In this document: positions 8,219 through 17,314 of the stretch, piece by piece | How positions within the stretch are numbered: position 1 is the stretch's first letter | Layout of the letters: every line of letters begins with the position of its first letter | From: Pseudobdellovibrio sp043721535 | GTDB taxonomy: Bacteria; Bdellovibrionota; Bdellovibrionia; Bdellovibrionales; Bdellovibrionaceae | DNA length: 64,000 nucleotides | Reading direction: 5' to 3' | Assembly (NCBI GenBank): GCA_043721535.1 | Contig: JAYSQO010000018.1 | Span: forward strand, 1 to 64,000 | Notes under the pieces: model-generated | What the model was told of the DNA's origin: nothing | Database searches by the model: none | The model's input: the letters and a program-made list of their open reading frames with translations, nothing else | Translations under genes and position numbers: made by a program

Positions 8219-9937
8219 ATGAAATTTGATACGTTGTTGAAAATGTTGATTGTGATCATTAGCCTTATGCTAAGTCTTTTCTCGTTTGATAACGTGTATG
8301 CTAAATCTGTTTATATCGAAGGCTATATCCCTCATCCTAAGTCACCAGAAACCAAAGTTGAAAAAGTTTACTTGTTCATTGATCAAGGCCGCATTGTTAA
8401 AAAATCCACTGAACCGTTTGGCGTGGCTTCTAGCACACAAAAAATACTAGAATCAGCAACAGGCCCACTGCTTTTATCGTCTGGGTTTATTGATCTGCAT
8501 GGTCATTTAAAATATCATGCGGTTTCTTTGTGGTCAGATGCGCAAGGTCAGTTTGATAATCGCTTTCACTGGCGTGGCAAATCGTCTTATAAGACAAATG
8601 TTTCAAGCCTTCTGAATAACGAAGCCCTAGGTACAAGTTCTGATCCGAACTCATTACTTTGTCAGACTTATCAATATGCTGAAATCAAAGCCCTTGCTGG
8701 CGGAGTCACCAGCGTTCAAGGTGTCGGTAACGACATGGGTTGTACTGCTGGAATCTTAGCCCGCAATGTCGAAATCGAAACAGACTATGAAGACACAAAA
8801 GATATTCGTGTCAGTACTGAAATGGTCGCTCCGAATATTACTAAACTTTTCCAAGAAGTTGTTTTTCCTAAAATGATTTCTGAAAAAAAATCATTTGATG
8901 ATGTTTATAATGCGACAACTGTTGATGAACGATCAATCATGGCGCAAAGTACGCAAGATTTCTTTTTAGGTTTACGCACGTCGTATCTGGAATACTTTCA
9001 GCGAATGATGCCACTGGGTGATTTAAGAACTTTGATTGCTCATTTATCTGAAGGCAAAGCTGCAGACCAATACAACCGTTTAGAATACAAACTAATTAAA
9101 GCTTTAGGTATGGCGCAAAAAGGTCTTGTGATCATTCATGGTGTGGGCTTAGATGCAGCTGATTTAAAGCATGCTGCACAAAATAAAATGAGCATCGTCT
9201 GGTCTCCATTTTCTAATTTATTATTATATGGTGAAACGTTAGATGTGAAACAAGCTTTAGATTTTAATATTAACCTGACTTTAGGCGCTGACTGGAGTCC
9301 TTCTGGTTCTAAAAATTTATTAGACGAAGTTAAAATTGCAAAAACTTATTTACAAAAAAACAACCGCCGTGTCGTGTCTGATCGCCTTCTTTATAATATG
9401 ATGACGATTAACCCAGCTAAAGCTTTAAAACTGGATCATAAAATTGGACAACTTGAAGAAAACTATTTAGCTGACATCGTCGCTTTTAGATTAAAAAGTC
9501 AAAAAATTAATCCTTATACTCAGATTATTGACTCTGAAGTCTCTGATATCCAATTCGTTATGGTCGGTGGAGAATTAAAAATTGCACAAAAAGCTATTGG
9601 TGAAAATGAAAATAATGCTGATTATTTAATTACAAAAAAAGACAGTGCCGATTGTGAATCTGAAAAACCAATTATGACACTGAATACGCCAATCAAAATG
9701 ACTGATTTAGAAAAAAATCTACTAACAGTTTTTCCAAAATTAGATTCTGTCACAGGTTGTAATGATCAAAATTATAAAAATGTACGTGAAAATGTTTTTA
9801 AAGAAACATGGGGCCAAATTTCTAGCCCCCTATCTACAACAATTGAAAAAAAGAATTATGATGTCTTAGAAAATCAACTTTTAATTATCAATCAACCAGA
9901 ATTAGAACTGAACATTTTCCTTAAAGACATTAAATGA
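8219..9937 (+). CDS. exported metal-dependent amidohydrolase
   Basis: The 572-residue protein has a signal peptide (residues 1-28, ending FDNVYA) and an amidohydrolase TIM-barrel core. The metal ligands are recognisable: HxH in GFIDLHGHLKYH (about residue 95), later histidines in LIAHLSEGKAAD and VIIHGVGLDAAD, and the aspartate in LTLGADWSPSGS. The C-terminal part of the core has the usual TINPAKALKLDHKIGQLEENYLADIV-type ending (beta-sandwich return). Similar exported enzymes are annotated imidazolonepropionase-like hydrolases or Xaa-Pro dipeptidases; the substrate cannot be told. A further 100 residues at the C-terminus are not part of the standard fold. Its last 36 bases overlap the convergent lipoprotein gene. 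Confidence 0.82.
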   Translation: MKFDTLLKMLIVIISLMLSLFSFDNVYAKSVYIEGYIPHPKSPETKVEKVYLFIDQGRIVKKSTEPFGVASSTQKILESATGPLLLSSGFIDLHGHLKYHAVSLWSDAQGQFDNRFHWRGKSSYKTNVSSLLNNEALGTSSDPNSLLCQTYQYAEIKALAGGVTSVQGVGNDMGCTAGILARNVEIETDYEDTKDIRVSTEMVAPNITKLFQEVVFPKMISEKKSFDDVYNATTVDERSIMAQSTQDFFLGLRTSYLEYFQRMMPLGDLRTLIAHLSEGKAADQYNRLEYKLIKALGMAQKGLVIIHGVGLDAADLKHAAQNKMSIVWSPFSNLLLYGETLDVKQALDFNINLTLGADWSPSGSKNLLDEVKIAKTYLQKNNRRVVSDRLLYNMMTINPAKALKLDHKIGQLEENYLADIVAFRLKSQKINPYTQIIDSEVSDIQFVMVGGELKIAQKAIGENENNADYLITKKDSADCESEKPIMTLNTPIKMTDLEKNLLTVFPKLDSVTGCNDQNYKNVRENVFKETWGQISSPLSTTIEKKNYDVLENQLLIINQPELELNIFLKDIK

Positions 9938-12055
9938 TTTCATGTATTCATTTTTGTCTTCTGGTGGTGGACTATAAATTTCAGAAACATTTGCTGGATA
10001 TTTTTTAAAATCAACCCATGTTGGCGCCTGAAATTGGTAATAATCTCCGTTCCAAGTTTTAACTTTTGTTTTTTCTTTCGCTATCCATTCAAAAGCTCTA
10101 TGAGCACGCGATCCACTCGTTCCCATCCACCAGCGTGTGTGGACCGGTAAATCTTCACGCGGGATACTGGTTAATTCTCCTCTATATTTTCCTTTAGCGT
10201 AACGTCCTAAAGCTTTTGTAATGCTTTCTGCATCAAGTAGCCATTGTTTGATATGCAATTTTTCGCTGGGATGTTCAAGATGAAATAGCTCCATTTTTTT
10301 TGATAGTTTGTATTTTTTTATGGCTTTTTCTGCGAATTCACCAATGGTGATTACGACTTTTGTTTTCTTCTGCTCTAAAACCTCATCTAAAATAGCTTTA
10401 CGAACTTTAACAACTTGTGGATTCAAAACAATGTCTTCCATTAATGATGGCTCTAAATCAGATGCATCCACTGGCAATGTGCGAATAATAAGATAATTGT
10501 TTTTTGCACCTAAAATATTTAAATAACTTTGTAATTGCTGCCCACCAGTTCCTGTATAGGCCCGAGCCGAAAACAGGTCATCGTGTGATTCTTGATCGGC
10601 TAAAATAAGTATTTCTGGATTTTCAGGATAGCCTCTGTAAATTGGGCCAAAACCAAATGAATTATCTTGGGTCACACCTAAAGAATTAAAATCTGGCCAC
10701 CCACCTCTGACTGTCAGGCCCATAAACACATTGGCAAAACGACCTGGCCCGCGGTCATATTGCCTGCGTCCTTTTTCTGATTTCGGGCTTTCATAGGCTA
10801 CATCAATATCTGCCATTTTGATTTCAGATTTTAAATCAAGTGGTTCATTATAACTTAGCAGAATTTTTTTAACTAACATCGGATCTTCATTAAAATCACA
10901 GCGACCTGTTTCAGGTAGTCTTAAAGCATTATTGTAACAGCCTTTGGCTGAAAAAATCTGAATTCCATCAGCGCCACGACGATTCGTTGATGTTCCGCTG
11001 TGCCCCATTCGCCAATTCGTGCCATAAGCGAAATCACGATAAGGAATTCCTGCATCTTTATAATCAAATTCTTTAGAAAAATCAGGTTTGCTATCTGGGC
11101 TTAACCAATTCGAATCTTTTTGCATCAAATCAGCTACGATCTGTGCACGTTTTGCAAACTTAACTCGTAATGAATTGGCCGCATCTGTACCGCCATTACG
11201 TTGGCTGGCCGCCCCCGGATGCATAAGCCCAATGGCCTTGACCCCAGGTGAAATCACCGAAGCATCACAGTAGGTGTCCATCAATTGCCCTTTAGAACAT
11301 TGCCCGCCGTGGGACTTAATCCATGTGATTAAAGAATCTTGTCCTGCTGAACCAACACCGATCACTAAACGTAAAGTATTTTTGTTTTGCTCTTTCATGT
11401 AATCAAACATGCGATGCCGATGTTGCACGATTAAACTATTTGGATTCTGAGCCAACCAGTACAAAGTTTCTGATCTAACTTCTTTTTCTTTTTTAATTTG
11501 ATCTGTATCACCCTCTTCAATACGTTCACCGTATTGACCGGTTATCGTGTATGAAAAAGTATTCATAAATAAATAACTTTTATTCACGCCAAAATAATTG
11601 ATAAAATTTTGCATTTTAGTTCCCGTAGAACCAGTGAAAGTTCTGTTAGAAACATTTTCATCTTGGGCGCCTTCTTGGCCGATCACAAATATTTTAACAC
11701 TTTCAGGAGTCAAACGACCGCGATACCACATAGGCCCAACGATCCAACGAAATTTCTCTTTACCATCGTCTTTCATCCCTGCTTTTTTAGAGGCCTCTTG
11801 ATAAATGGCTTTACCGTAAGCCCGGTAATTAGGAGTTTCTGCAAAAAGATCTGGCCATTTTGAATTTTTTGGTGCCCCCGCATCGTATTCCGCTAGGGAT
11901 CCCCGTTGTTCGCTGTAATAAGCTGATTTAATGATTTCAATTTGATGATTGGAGTTCTCATCAGAGCCCGGTGTTCTTGATGTCAAATTTTTCTGCTGGT
12001 AAACACACGATGATACAAACAAACCAATCATCAAAATACGAATAAATAGGGTCAT
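9902..12055 (-). CDS. lipoprotein with two uracil-DNA-glycosylase-like domains
   Basis: The ATG at 12055 is preceded by AAAGG and starts a lipoprotein signal with lipobox VSSC (Cys17). Two copies of a UDG-superfamily-like fold follow. In copy 1, motif A reads VIGQEGAQDE (about residue 124), then RTFTGSTGTKMQNF, and motif B reads MHPGAASQR (about 277). In copy 2, motif A is LILADQESHDD (about 478), then RAYTGTGGQQLQSY, and motif B is EHPSEK (about 595). Each copy is followed by a shared motif, NWRMGHSGTS (about 347) and RWWMGTSGSR (about 642), so the whole unit is duplicated. UDG enzymes are normally cytoplasmic repair proteins; a lipid-anchored, exported double version is unexpected. Whether it still cleaves DNA is unknown: motif A departs from GQDPY. 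The 3' end overlaps the convergent amidohydrolase by 36 bases. Confidence 0.7.
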   Translation of the reverse strand: MTLFIRILMIGLFVSSCVYQQKNLTSRTPGSDENSNHQIEIIKSAYYSEQRGSLAEYDAGAPKNSKWPDLFAETPNYRAYGKAIYQEASKKAGMKDDGKEKFRWIVGPMWYRGRLTPESVKIFVIGQEGAQDENVSNRTFTGSTGTKMQNFINYFGVNKSYLFMNTFSYTITGQYGERIEEGDTDQIKKEKEVRSETLYWLAQNPNSLIVQHRHRMFDYMKEQNKNTLRLVIGVGSAGQDSLITWIKSHGGQCSKGQLMDTYCDASVISPGVKAIGLMHPGAASQRNGGTDAANSLRVKFAKRAQIVADLMQKDSNWLSPDSKPDFSKEFDYKDAGIPYRDFAYGTNWRMGHSGTSTNRRGADGIQIFSAKGCYNNALRLPETGRCDFNEDPMLVKKILLSYNEPLDLKSEIKMADIDVAYESPKSEKGRRQYDRGPGRFANVFMGLTVRGGWPDFNSLGVTQDNSFGFGPIYRGYPENPEILILADQESHDDLFSARAYTGTGGQQLQSYLNILGAKNNYLIIRTLPVDASDLEPSLMEDIVLNPQVVKVRKAILDEVLEQKKTKVVITIGEFAEKAIKKYKLSKKMELFHLEHPSEKLHIKQWLLDAESITKALGRYAKGKYRGELTSIPREDLPVHTRWWMGTSGSRAHRAFEWIAKEKTKVKTWNGDYYQFQAPTWVDFKKYPANVSEIYSPPPEDKNEYMKSFNVFKENVQF

Positions 12056-12273
12056 AATAAACCTTTCGTTGGTTACCCCTTTATTTTGATTGATCAGGAT
12101 ATAAAAAACAGTCCAGATCAACATGAACCTAGACCTTACTTTAGCCTTCCAACAAAAAGCGACCCGCTGTCAATGTTATAGCCACCTAAAACAGCTAAAA
12201 ACCAATTGATTCATTATGGGACTCTGATCCGTTTGGCCTTTATTTCGCTATAAAAACATTCAGAGGTACGTCT

Positions 12274-13530
12274 ATGTTGAAACTGAAATACACTGCTATT
12301 ACACTTGCGATGACAACAATGCTGTTTATGGGGGCTCAGGCTATGGCCGCAACACCCTCTAATTACTGCACGCTAGACAACACATCAGGTGAAATCAATG
12401 GGAAAAATATTGATACTCCATATACATTAGCCTCTGTTTCAAAAGTATTCACAACTTACTGGGCGACTAAAGTTAAAGGTTTAGACTACAGATACCCAAC
12501 GCAAATTTATATCACTGATCTGGGCAATGAACTTTATGATGTGCATTTGCGTGGATCTGTTTATCCTTATTTTGATCAATCCATGCTGTACTTTTTAATT
12601 AGTGAGCTGAATAAGCGTGGAGTTAAAAAAATTAATAATTTAACTTATGACGAAAACTTTGAATACGCGACTGCAGTCAGAAATAACAAAGATTTAGCTC
12701 ATTCTAACGGAACACAAACTGAAACCGAAATCATGCGTGCACTTCGTAAAGATGTCACAGCTCTTCCACGAGTTTACAAAATATTTACTCAAAAAGCGAA
12801 AGCAGTTGTATCAGTTGATCTGGTTAAGTCAGCACAGCTTAAAATTAACGATATTCATGCTCAGTCAATGCAAGTTTTCAATGCGACAATGACAACGTCA
12901 AATTTTATTTTGTACTCTTCACCGATGCATAGAATTTTAAAAGAGATGAATCGTAATTCTCATAATTTTGCTGCCGATAAAATTTACGAAGTCCTTTCAA
13001 GAACAGGAACATTCAAAGATTTTATGACTAAAAGTTTAAGCATCAGTGAAAATGAATTTAGTTTTTACAACGGTTCGGGCTACCCTGAAGTTATCTCTGG
13101 CCAAAAAGTGTATAACAAATCATCTTGCCGAGTAGTTGCAACTATGACTCAAGATCTTTATAAAGTTTCTGCTGCCCAAGGTTTTGGTTTACGTTACGTT
13201 TTACCAGTTGCTGGGCGGGACGCAGATTTAGATGGCGACAGCACAGTTTCAAGTATCTATTCTAATCAAATGACAAATGGCTCTTTAGTGGCGAAGACAG
13301 GCACTGTTGACAACACGATAGCACTTGGCGGAGCAGTTCTAACAAGTGAAGGCCTTATCTTTTTTCATATGGGTGTGAAAAATAATAACAGCTACCAAGA
13401 TCGACAAAAATCTTACGAAACGATTAAAACTTTTTTATCGACGACAATCAAACAACACAGTGGAAAAGATACGATCAGTGATTATCAACCGACTCCGTTT
13501 GTTCCATTCGACGAACTATCAGTTAAGTAG
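12274..13530 (+). CDS. dacB: D-alanyl-D-alanine carboxypeptidase, PBP4 type (peptidase S13)
   Basis: PBP4-type enzymes trim or cleave peptide cross-links of murein in the periplasm. A signal peptide (about residues 1-26, AQAMAA) precedes the penicillin-binding motifs: S54-V-S-K57 (SxxK), SHN near residue 228 and KTGT near 340. With 418 residues it is shorter than E. coli PBP4 (477), suggesting loss or reduction of an accessory domain. In Bdellovibrio, reduced DacB proteins are known to act on prey murein; that this one does so is inference. It has a GAGG ribosome binding site and ends at a strong terminator lying inside the convergent helicase gene. Confidence 0.88.
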   Translation: MLKLKYTAITLAMTTMLFMGAQAMAATPSNYCTLDNTSGEINGKNIDTPYTLASVSKVFTTYWATKVKGLDYRYPTQIYITDLGNELYDVHLRGSVYPYFDQSMLYFLISELNKRGVKKINNLTYDENFEYATAVRNNKDLAHSNGTQTETEIMRALRKDVTALPRVYKIFTQKAKAVVSVDLVKSAQLKINDIHAQSMQVFNATMTTSNFILYSSPMHRILKEMNRNSHNFAADKIYEVLSRTGTFKDFMTKSLSISENEFSFYNGSGYPEVISGQKVYNKSSCRVVATMTQDLYKVSAAQGFGLRYVLPVAGRDADLDGDSTVSSIYSNQMTNGSLVAKTGTVDNTIALGGAVLTSEGLIFFHMGVKNNNSYQDRQKSYETIKTFLSTTIKQHSGKDTISDYQPTPFVPFDELSVK

Positions 13531-13538
13531 TTACTTAA

Positions 13539-15104
13539 TTAATTAAATAATTTTTTAAAGAAATTTTTAACAGAACCTAACACACCAGTTGAACTTGGTG
13601 TGTTTTTGCGTCTGTAGTTATTTTCTGTATTTGGTCTGTGTGGACGTGAAATTTGTTTCACAGCTCCGTTTGATTTCTGATTTTTTTGAAATTTATTTTT
13701 AGAATTTGGATGACCATCTTTTGCATGATGATCTTTTCTGGGTGCTGTGCTTTCAGAACGCTGATGTAAGCGTGATTTAGCAGATCCTGCTGCAGATGCT
13801 GCAGGTCCCGATCTTTGTGGTCTTGGACCACTGCCGCCACCACCAGAATTCGATTTACCTTGCGCGCGATCGTGCGGACGTTCATTTTTATTAAATGGTT
13901 TTTTATAACTAAATTCAGACTGAGCCATATGTTTAAATTCTTTCACTAAATCAGTATCTTCTAAATACTGAATATCAATTTTCTTTTTTGTGTATTCTTC
14001 GATGCGGTAAAGTGATTCAACATCTTTTTCACTGACTAAAGAAAAAGCTTTGCCTTCTTGCCCTGCACGACCAGTTCGGCCAATACGATGAACATAGGAT
14101 TCACAATCTTGTGGTAATTCATAATTAATCACTAAATCGACATTTAATATATCTAAACCGCGTGCCGCCACATCAGTCGCGACCATCACGTTTTGATTAT
14201 TGATTTCTTTAAATTTAGAAATCACTTGGTTACGCTGTGTTTGGGACATCAAACTAGAAATCCCCATAGCCGGGATTTGATTCGACGTTAAAAAATGCGC
14301 GATACGATCAACGTTGTTTTTAAAATTTGTAAAAATAATTGTTTGTGTCGGGTTTTCTTTTTTGAAAATAGACAATAAATGTTGTGGTTTTTCATCATTA
14401 CCCACATGAAAAATAGCATCTTTCACATTTTCAGCTTTAGCGACATCTTTGGAAATATTAATCTCAACCGGTTCAGAACCAAATTGATAAGCTGTATTTA
14501 AAACATCAAAATTTAATGTTGCACTAAAAACTAAGAACTGACGATTGCGTTCAATACGACTTAAAATATATTTCATATCGTCTTTAAAACCCATATCAAA
14601 CATACGATCAGCTTCATCAAAAACAATCGCTTTTACTTTTTTAAAATCTACAAAGTGCTCTTTATAAAGATCGATCAATCGACCAGGAGTTGACACAATA
14701 AATTGTAAATTTCCAGCTAAAGCTTCTTTTTGTTTTTCGTAACCTGTGCCGCCGTATAACGGGTAAGATTTTAAACCGCAGCCCACAGTTAATTTTTGGA
14801 CATTTTCATGAATTTGATCAGCTAATTCGCGTGTTGGCACTAGAATAAGAATTGTATTAAAAGCTTTCCAGTCCTTAAACGCGCGTTCATGTTCTGGTTC
14901 TGTTTCGGCTTTAAGAATTCTTTCAATTAAAGGAATTAAAAATGCGGCTGTTTTGCCAGTCCCCGTTTGCGCTAAGCCCGCCACATCTTGACCGCTAACA
15001 ATGGGCAAGAAAGCCTGATCTTGTATCGGTGTTGTGTCTGTGTAACCAAGTGTTTGAATGGCTGCGTATAGTCGGCTATCTAAGCCTAGATCTGAGTACT
15101 TCAT
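13539..15104 (-). CDS. DEAD-box ATP-dependent RNA helicase, RhlE-like
   Basis: All helicase motifs are present: the Q motif near the N-terminus, AQTGTGKT (Walker A, about residues 41-48), PTRELA, STPGRL, DEAD in VFDEADRMFD, SAT, and the arginine-finger motif HRIGRTGRAGQEG. The core ends near residue 390. A long basic, low-complexity tail follows, rich in Gly, Ser, Asn, Lys and Arg with a GGGGSG run, like the RNA-binding tails of RhlE and CsdA proteins. The tail resembles in character the one on RNase R in this window, consistent with joint action on structured RNA, which is inference. The dacB terminator is embedded in its last codons. Confidence 0.92.
   Translation of the reverse strand: MKYSDLGLDSRLYAAIQTLGYTDTTPIQDQAFLPIVSGQDVAGLAQTGTGKTAAFLIPLIERILKAETEPEHERAFKDWKAFNTILILVPTRELADQIHENVQKLTVGCGLKSYPLYGGTGYEKQKEALAGNLQFIVSTPGRLIDLYKEHFVDFKKVKAIVFDEADRMFDMGFKDDMKYILSRIERNRQFLVFSATLNFDVLNTAYQFGSEPVEINISKDVAKAENVKDAIFHVGNDEKPQHLLSIFKKENPTQTIIFTNFKNNVDRIAHFLTSNQIPAMGISSLMSQTQRNQVISKFKEINNQNVMVATDVAARGLDILNVDLVINYELPQDCESYVHRIGRTGRAGQEGKAFSLVSEKDVESLYRIEEYTKKKIDIQYLEDTDLVKEFKHMAQSEFSYKKPFNKNERPHDRAQGKSNSGGGGSGPRPQRSGPAASAAGSAKSRLHQRSESTAPRKDHHAKDGHPNSKNKFQKNQKSNGAVKQISRPHRPNTENNYRRKNTPSSTGVLGSVKNFFKKLFN
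13579..13607 (+). terminator. rho-independent terminator of dacB, inside the helicase gene
   Basis: AACACACCA (13579-13587) pairs perfectly with TGGTGTGTT (13596-13604) around an 8-nt loop, and the arm continues into a run of T (13603-13607). It lies 49 bases after the dacB stop but within the 3' coding part of the convergent helicase gene. Confidence 0.75.
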
Positions 15105-15208
15105 GGATTTATACTGATACTATAACGGTTCGCTAGTGCAACTCTTTTTATGCAAAGAGCTTGTCTTTGTTTAGCCTGTGCCTGCTAAAGGATTAATTCA
15201 TAGGCAGG

Positions 15209-16042
15209 TCATTTATGCTTTTGTGCTTTGTGTTTTTGTACAAAGCTTCTGAAACAGGTCACAAATTCTTCAAATTTTTCGTAGTGAACCCAGTGCCCGG
15301 CTCCTGCGATTTCAACACCTTGTATGTTGGTATTTAAAGCCAACATTTTATCAAAAGTTTCTTTTTTAAAAAGGTGTGATTTTTCACCACGTATAAGTAA
15401 CACAGGCATTTTAAATTGGCTGATTTCTGACCAATGATTATTGCGGTGTCCTTCTCTAACGATTTCAAGAATCGCTTTTTTAGAAAATCTCCAGTCATAA
15501 TTTCCGTTGGGTTTTTCTTCTAAATTAGCTTGTAAAAAAAGGGCTAACACTGTCGGTGGTTCTTTGGCTGGAAACTTTTTAAGAAATTCATTTTCAAAAA
15601 AGTTTTTACTCGTGGTTTTGTCAATGAACGGAGTTGGCACCCCGTCTAACATATTTTTATAATAATCCTGCATCTTCGGATCAGCATCAGGGCCCATATC
15701 TTCGATGGTTAAAGTCTTCACTTTATGTGGATACAAATTGGCAAACACCATCACGTTTCGACCACCCATTGAATGACCGACAAGATGAAATTTATCCCAC
15801 CCTAATTCAGTTGTTATTTTGTCTATATCTTCAGCGAAGTCTTCAGGGCTGTAACCACTTTCAGGCTTAAAAGACCGGCCGTGACCACGCTGGTCATAAA
15901 TAAGGCATTGAAAATCATTTTCAAGGCGATTTGCGATTTTACGCCAATTTGCTGCAAATGCCATCAATCCATGGACGAAGACAATCCGTTCTTCAGTGTT
16001 AGTTCCCAAAATAGAATAATGAAATTGCTTTAAATGACTCAT
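15209..16042 (-). CDS. alpha/beta-hydrolase (esterase, YbfF-like)
   Basis: The 277-residue cytoplasmic protein has the alpha/beta-hydrolase layout. The oxyanion-hole strand reads VFVHGLMAFAANW, the nucleophile elbow is GHSMGG, and the catalytic histidine is in AGHWVHYEKF near the C-terminus; RGHGRS after strand 4 is also typical. The pattern is closest to acyl-thioesterase/esterase YbfF-like proteins, but substrate cannot be assigned. A repeat of KHKAQKHK closes the protein. It is divergent from pcnB with 52 bases between the starts, where both promoters must lie. Confidence 0.85.
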   Translation of the reverse strand: MSHLKQFHYSILGTNTEERIVFVHGLMAFAANWRKIANRLENDFQCLIYDQRGHGRSFKPESGYSPEDFAEDIDKITTELGWDKFHLVGHSMGGRNVMVFANLYPHKVKTLTIEDMGPDADPKMQDYYKNMLDGVPTPFIDKTTSKNFFENEFLKKFPAKEPPTVLALFLQANLEEKPNGNYDWRFSKKAILEIVREGHRNNHWSEISQFKMPVLLIRGEKSHLFKKETFDKMLALNTNIQGVEIAGAGHWVHYEKFEEFVTCFRSFVQKHKAQKHK

Positions 16043-16094
16043 ATCTTCACTAAGTACTCGACTGCGGACAGAACCTCAATTAAAAAAATAGAAC
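16043..16094. promoter_or_regulatory. divergent promoters of the esterase and pcnB
   Basis: On the minus strand TTGAGG (16074-16079) and TACTTA (16051-16056) are 17 bases apart, with 8 bases to the esterase ATG. On the plus strand TCGACT (16058-16063) and TAAAAA (16081-16086) are 17 apart, with 8 bases to the pcnB ATG. Neither gene has a Shine-Dalgarno sequence. The two promoters interleave. The plus-strand boxes are weak matches. Confidence 0.4.
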
Positions 16095-17294
16095 ATGTCG
16101 ATAGATAAAGACCAAACAACACACTACAAAGCCATACTTAAACTTGCGCAGCAAAATATTGATCCGCAGGCGGTTAATATTATCAAACGACTTAAAGAAA
16201 ACGGTTTTGATGGTTACCTTGTTGGCGGCGGAGTTCGCGATCTTCTTGTTGGTCTTAAACCAAAAGATTTCGACATTGCTACAAATGCTTTACCAAATGT
16301 GATCAAAAAGAAAGTTCCACACTGTTACATCATTGGTCGAAGATTTAAATTAGTACATGCTCATCGTGGTGATAAAATTTTTGAAGTTGCAACATACCGC
16401 CGTGAAGCCACTCAAGAAGAAGTAGAGGCCACTGAATTCAATGAAGCCACCTTCACTGAAGAAAATTTTTTTGGAACTTTAGAAGAAGATTCTTTCAGGC
16501 GTGATTTTACGATAAATGCTTTATTTTATGATCCTATTTCTGAAGAACTCATAGATCACTGCGCTGCCCTTAAAGACATTTCTCAGCGAACACTGCGCAT
16601 GATCGGCGACCCCACTGAAAGAATCAAAGAAGATCCAATTCGTATTTTACGGGCGTTAAGATTATCGCAAAAACTCGGTTTCAAAATTGAAACTAGTTTA
16701 CGCACAGCCATTCAAGAACACTACTTAGAATTACAACGCTCTGTTTTACCTAGACGTCGTGAAGAATGGCTTAAAATATTCAGACTTGAAAAACCTGATT
16801 TAGCTTTGTGGGAAATGTATGATTTAGGTTTATTTAAAGCTGTCATCCCCGCATTTGATGAGTTATGGGCTGATCAAAATAAAGTTGAAGAATTTCTCAG
16901 TTTTCACCGTCGCTTTAAAATTGCTGATATTAATTTTGCTGATCCCATTGAATTATTTGCAGCCATTTTATATTCGTTTTTAATTACTCAGAACGGATAT
17001 GGTTTTAATATTTTAGATGTATCTGAAAACACGCGCTTTCAAACTTTTTGTAAAGATGAATTAGGTGTTTTCAAAGCTGAAGTCATTACCATTGTTCACG
17101 CTATTGAAATGATTCAAAGCTTATCTCGACAAGAATTTTATTTGAAAAAAGGCGATCGTCGTAGACGGGCTTTTTTAAATAACCAGCATTTTGATCTAGC
17201 CTTAAAATTAGGGGTTATGTCTGGCGAACTCAGCGCCCATGATTACTTATTCTGGCTGAAAGAAAAAGAAGACAGCTTTACTGAACATGCTTAG
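16095..17294 (+). CDS. pcnB: poly(A) polymerase I-like nucleotidyltransferase
   Basis: This class II nucleotidyltransferase adds 3' A tails that mark RNA for decay. The catalytic head carries YLVGGGVRDLLVG and KDFDIATNA (metal-binding DxD), then CYIIGRRFKLVHAH, characteristic of PcnB rather than tRNA CCA-adding enzymes. RRDFTINALFYDP and EDPIRILRALRLSQKLGF complete the core. Tail processing would work together with the RNase R and DEAD-box helicase of this window, though they are not in one operon. The 399-residue length is slightly short compared with E. coli PcnB. It converges on the transketolase gene with a 20-base gap. Confidence 0.9.
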   Translation: MSIDKDQTTHYKAILKLAQQNIDPQAVNIIKRLKENGFDGYLVGGGVRDLLVGLKPKDFDIATNALPNVIKKKVPHCYIIGRRFKLVHAHRGDKIFEVATYRREATQEEVEATEFNEATFTEENFFGTLEEDSFRRDFTINALFYDPISEELIDHCAALKDISQRTLRMIGDPTERIKEDPIRILRALRLSQKLGFKIETSLRTAIQEHYLELQRSVLPRRREEWLKIFRLEKPDLALWEMYDLGLFKAVIPAFDELWADQNKVEEFLSFHRRFKIADINFADPIELFAAILYSFLITQNGYGFNILDVSENTRFQTFCKDELGVFKAEVITIVHAIEMIQSLSRQEFYLKKGDRRRRAFLNNQHFDLALKLGVMSGELSAHDYLFWLKEKEDSFTEHA

Positions 17295-17314
17295 TTTGGT
17301 CGTTTAGTTTTAAT

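Noticed and set aside
12056..12124. Longer start for the double-UDG lipoprotein
   Set aside because: The ATG at 12055 has AAAGG at the right distance and puts the lipoprotein signal at the N-terminus.
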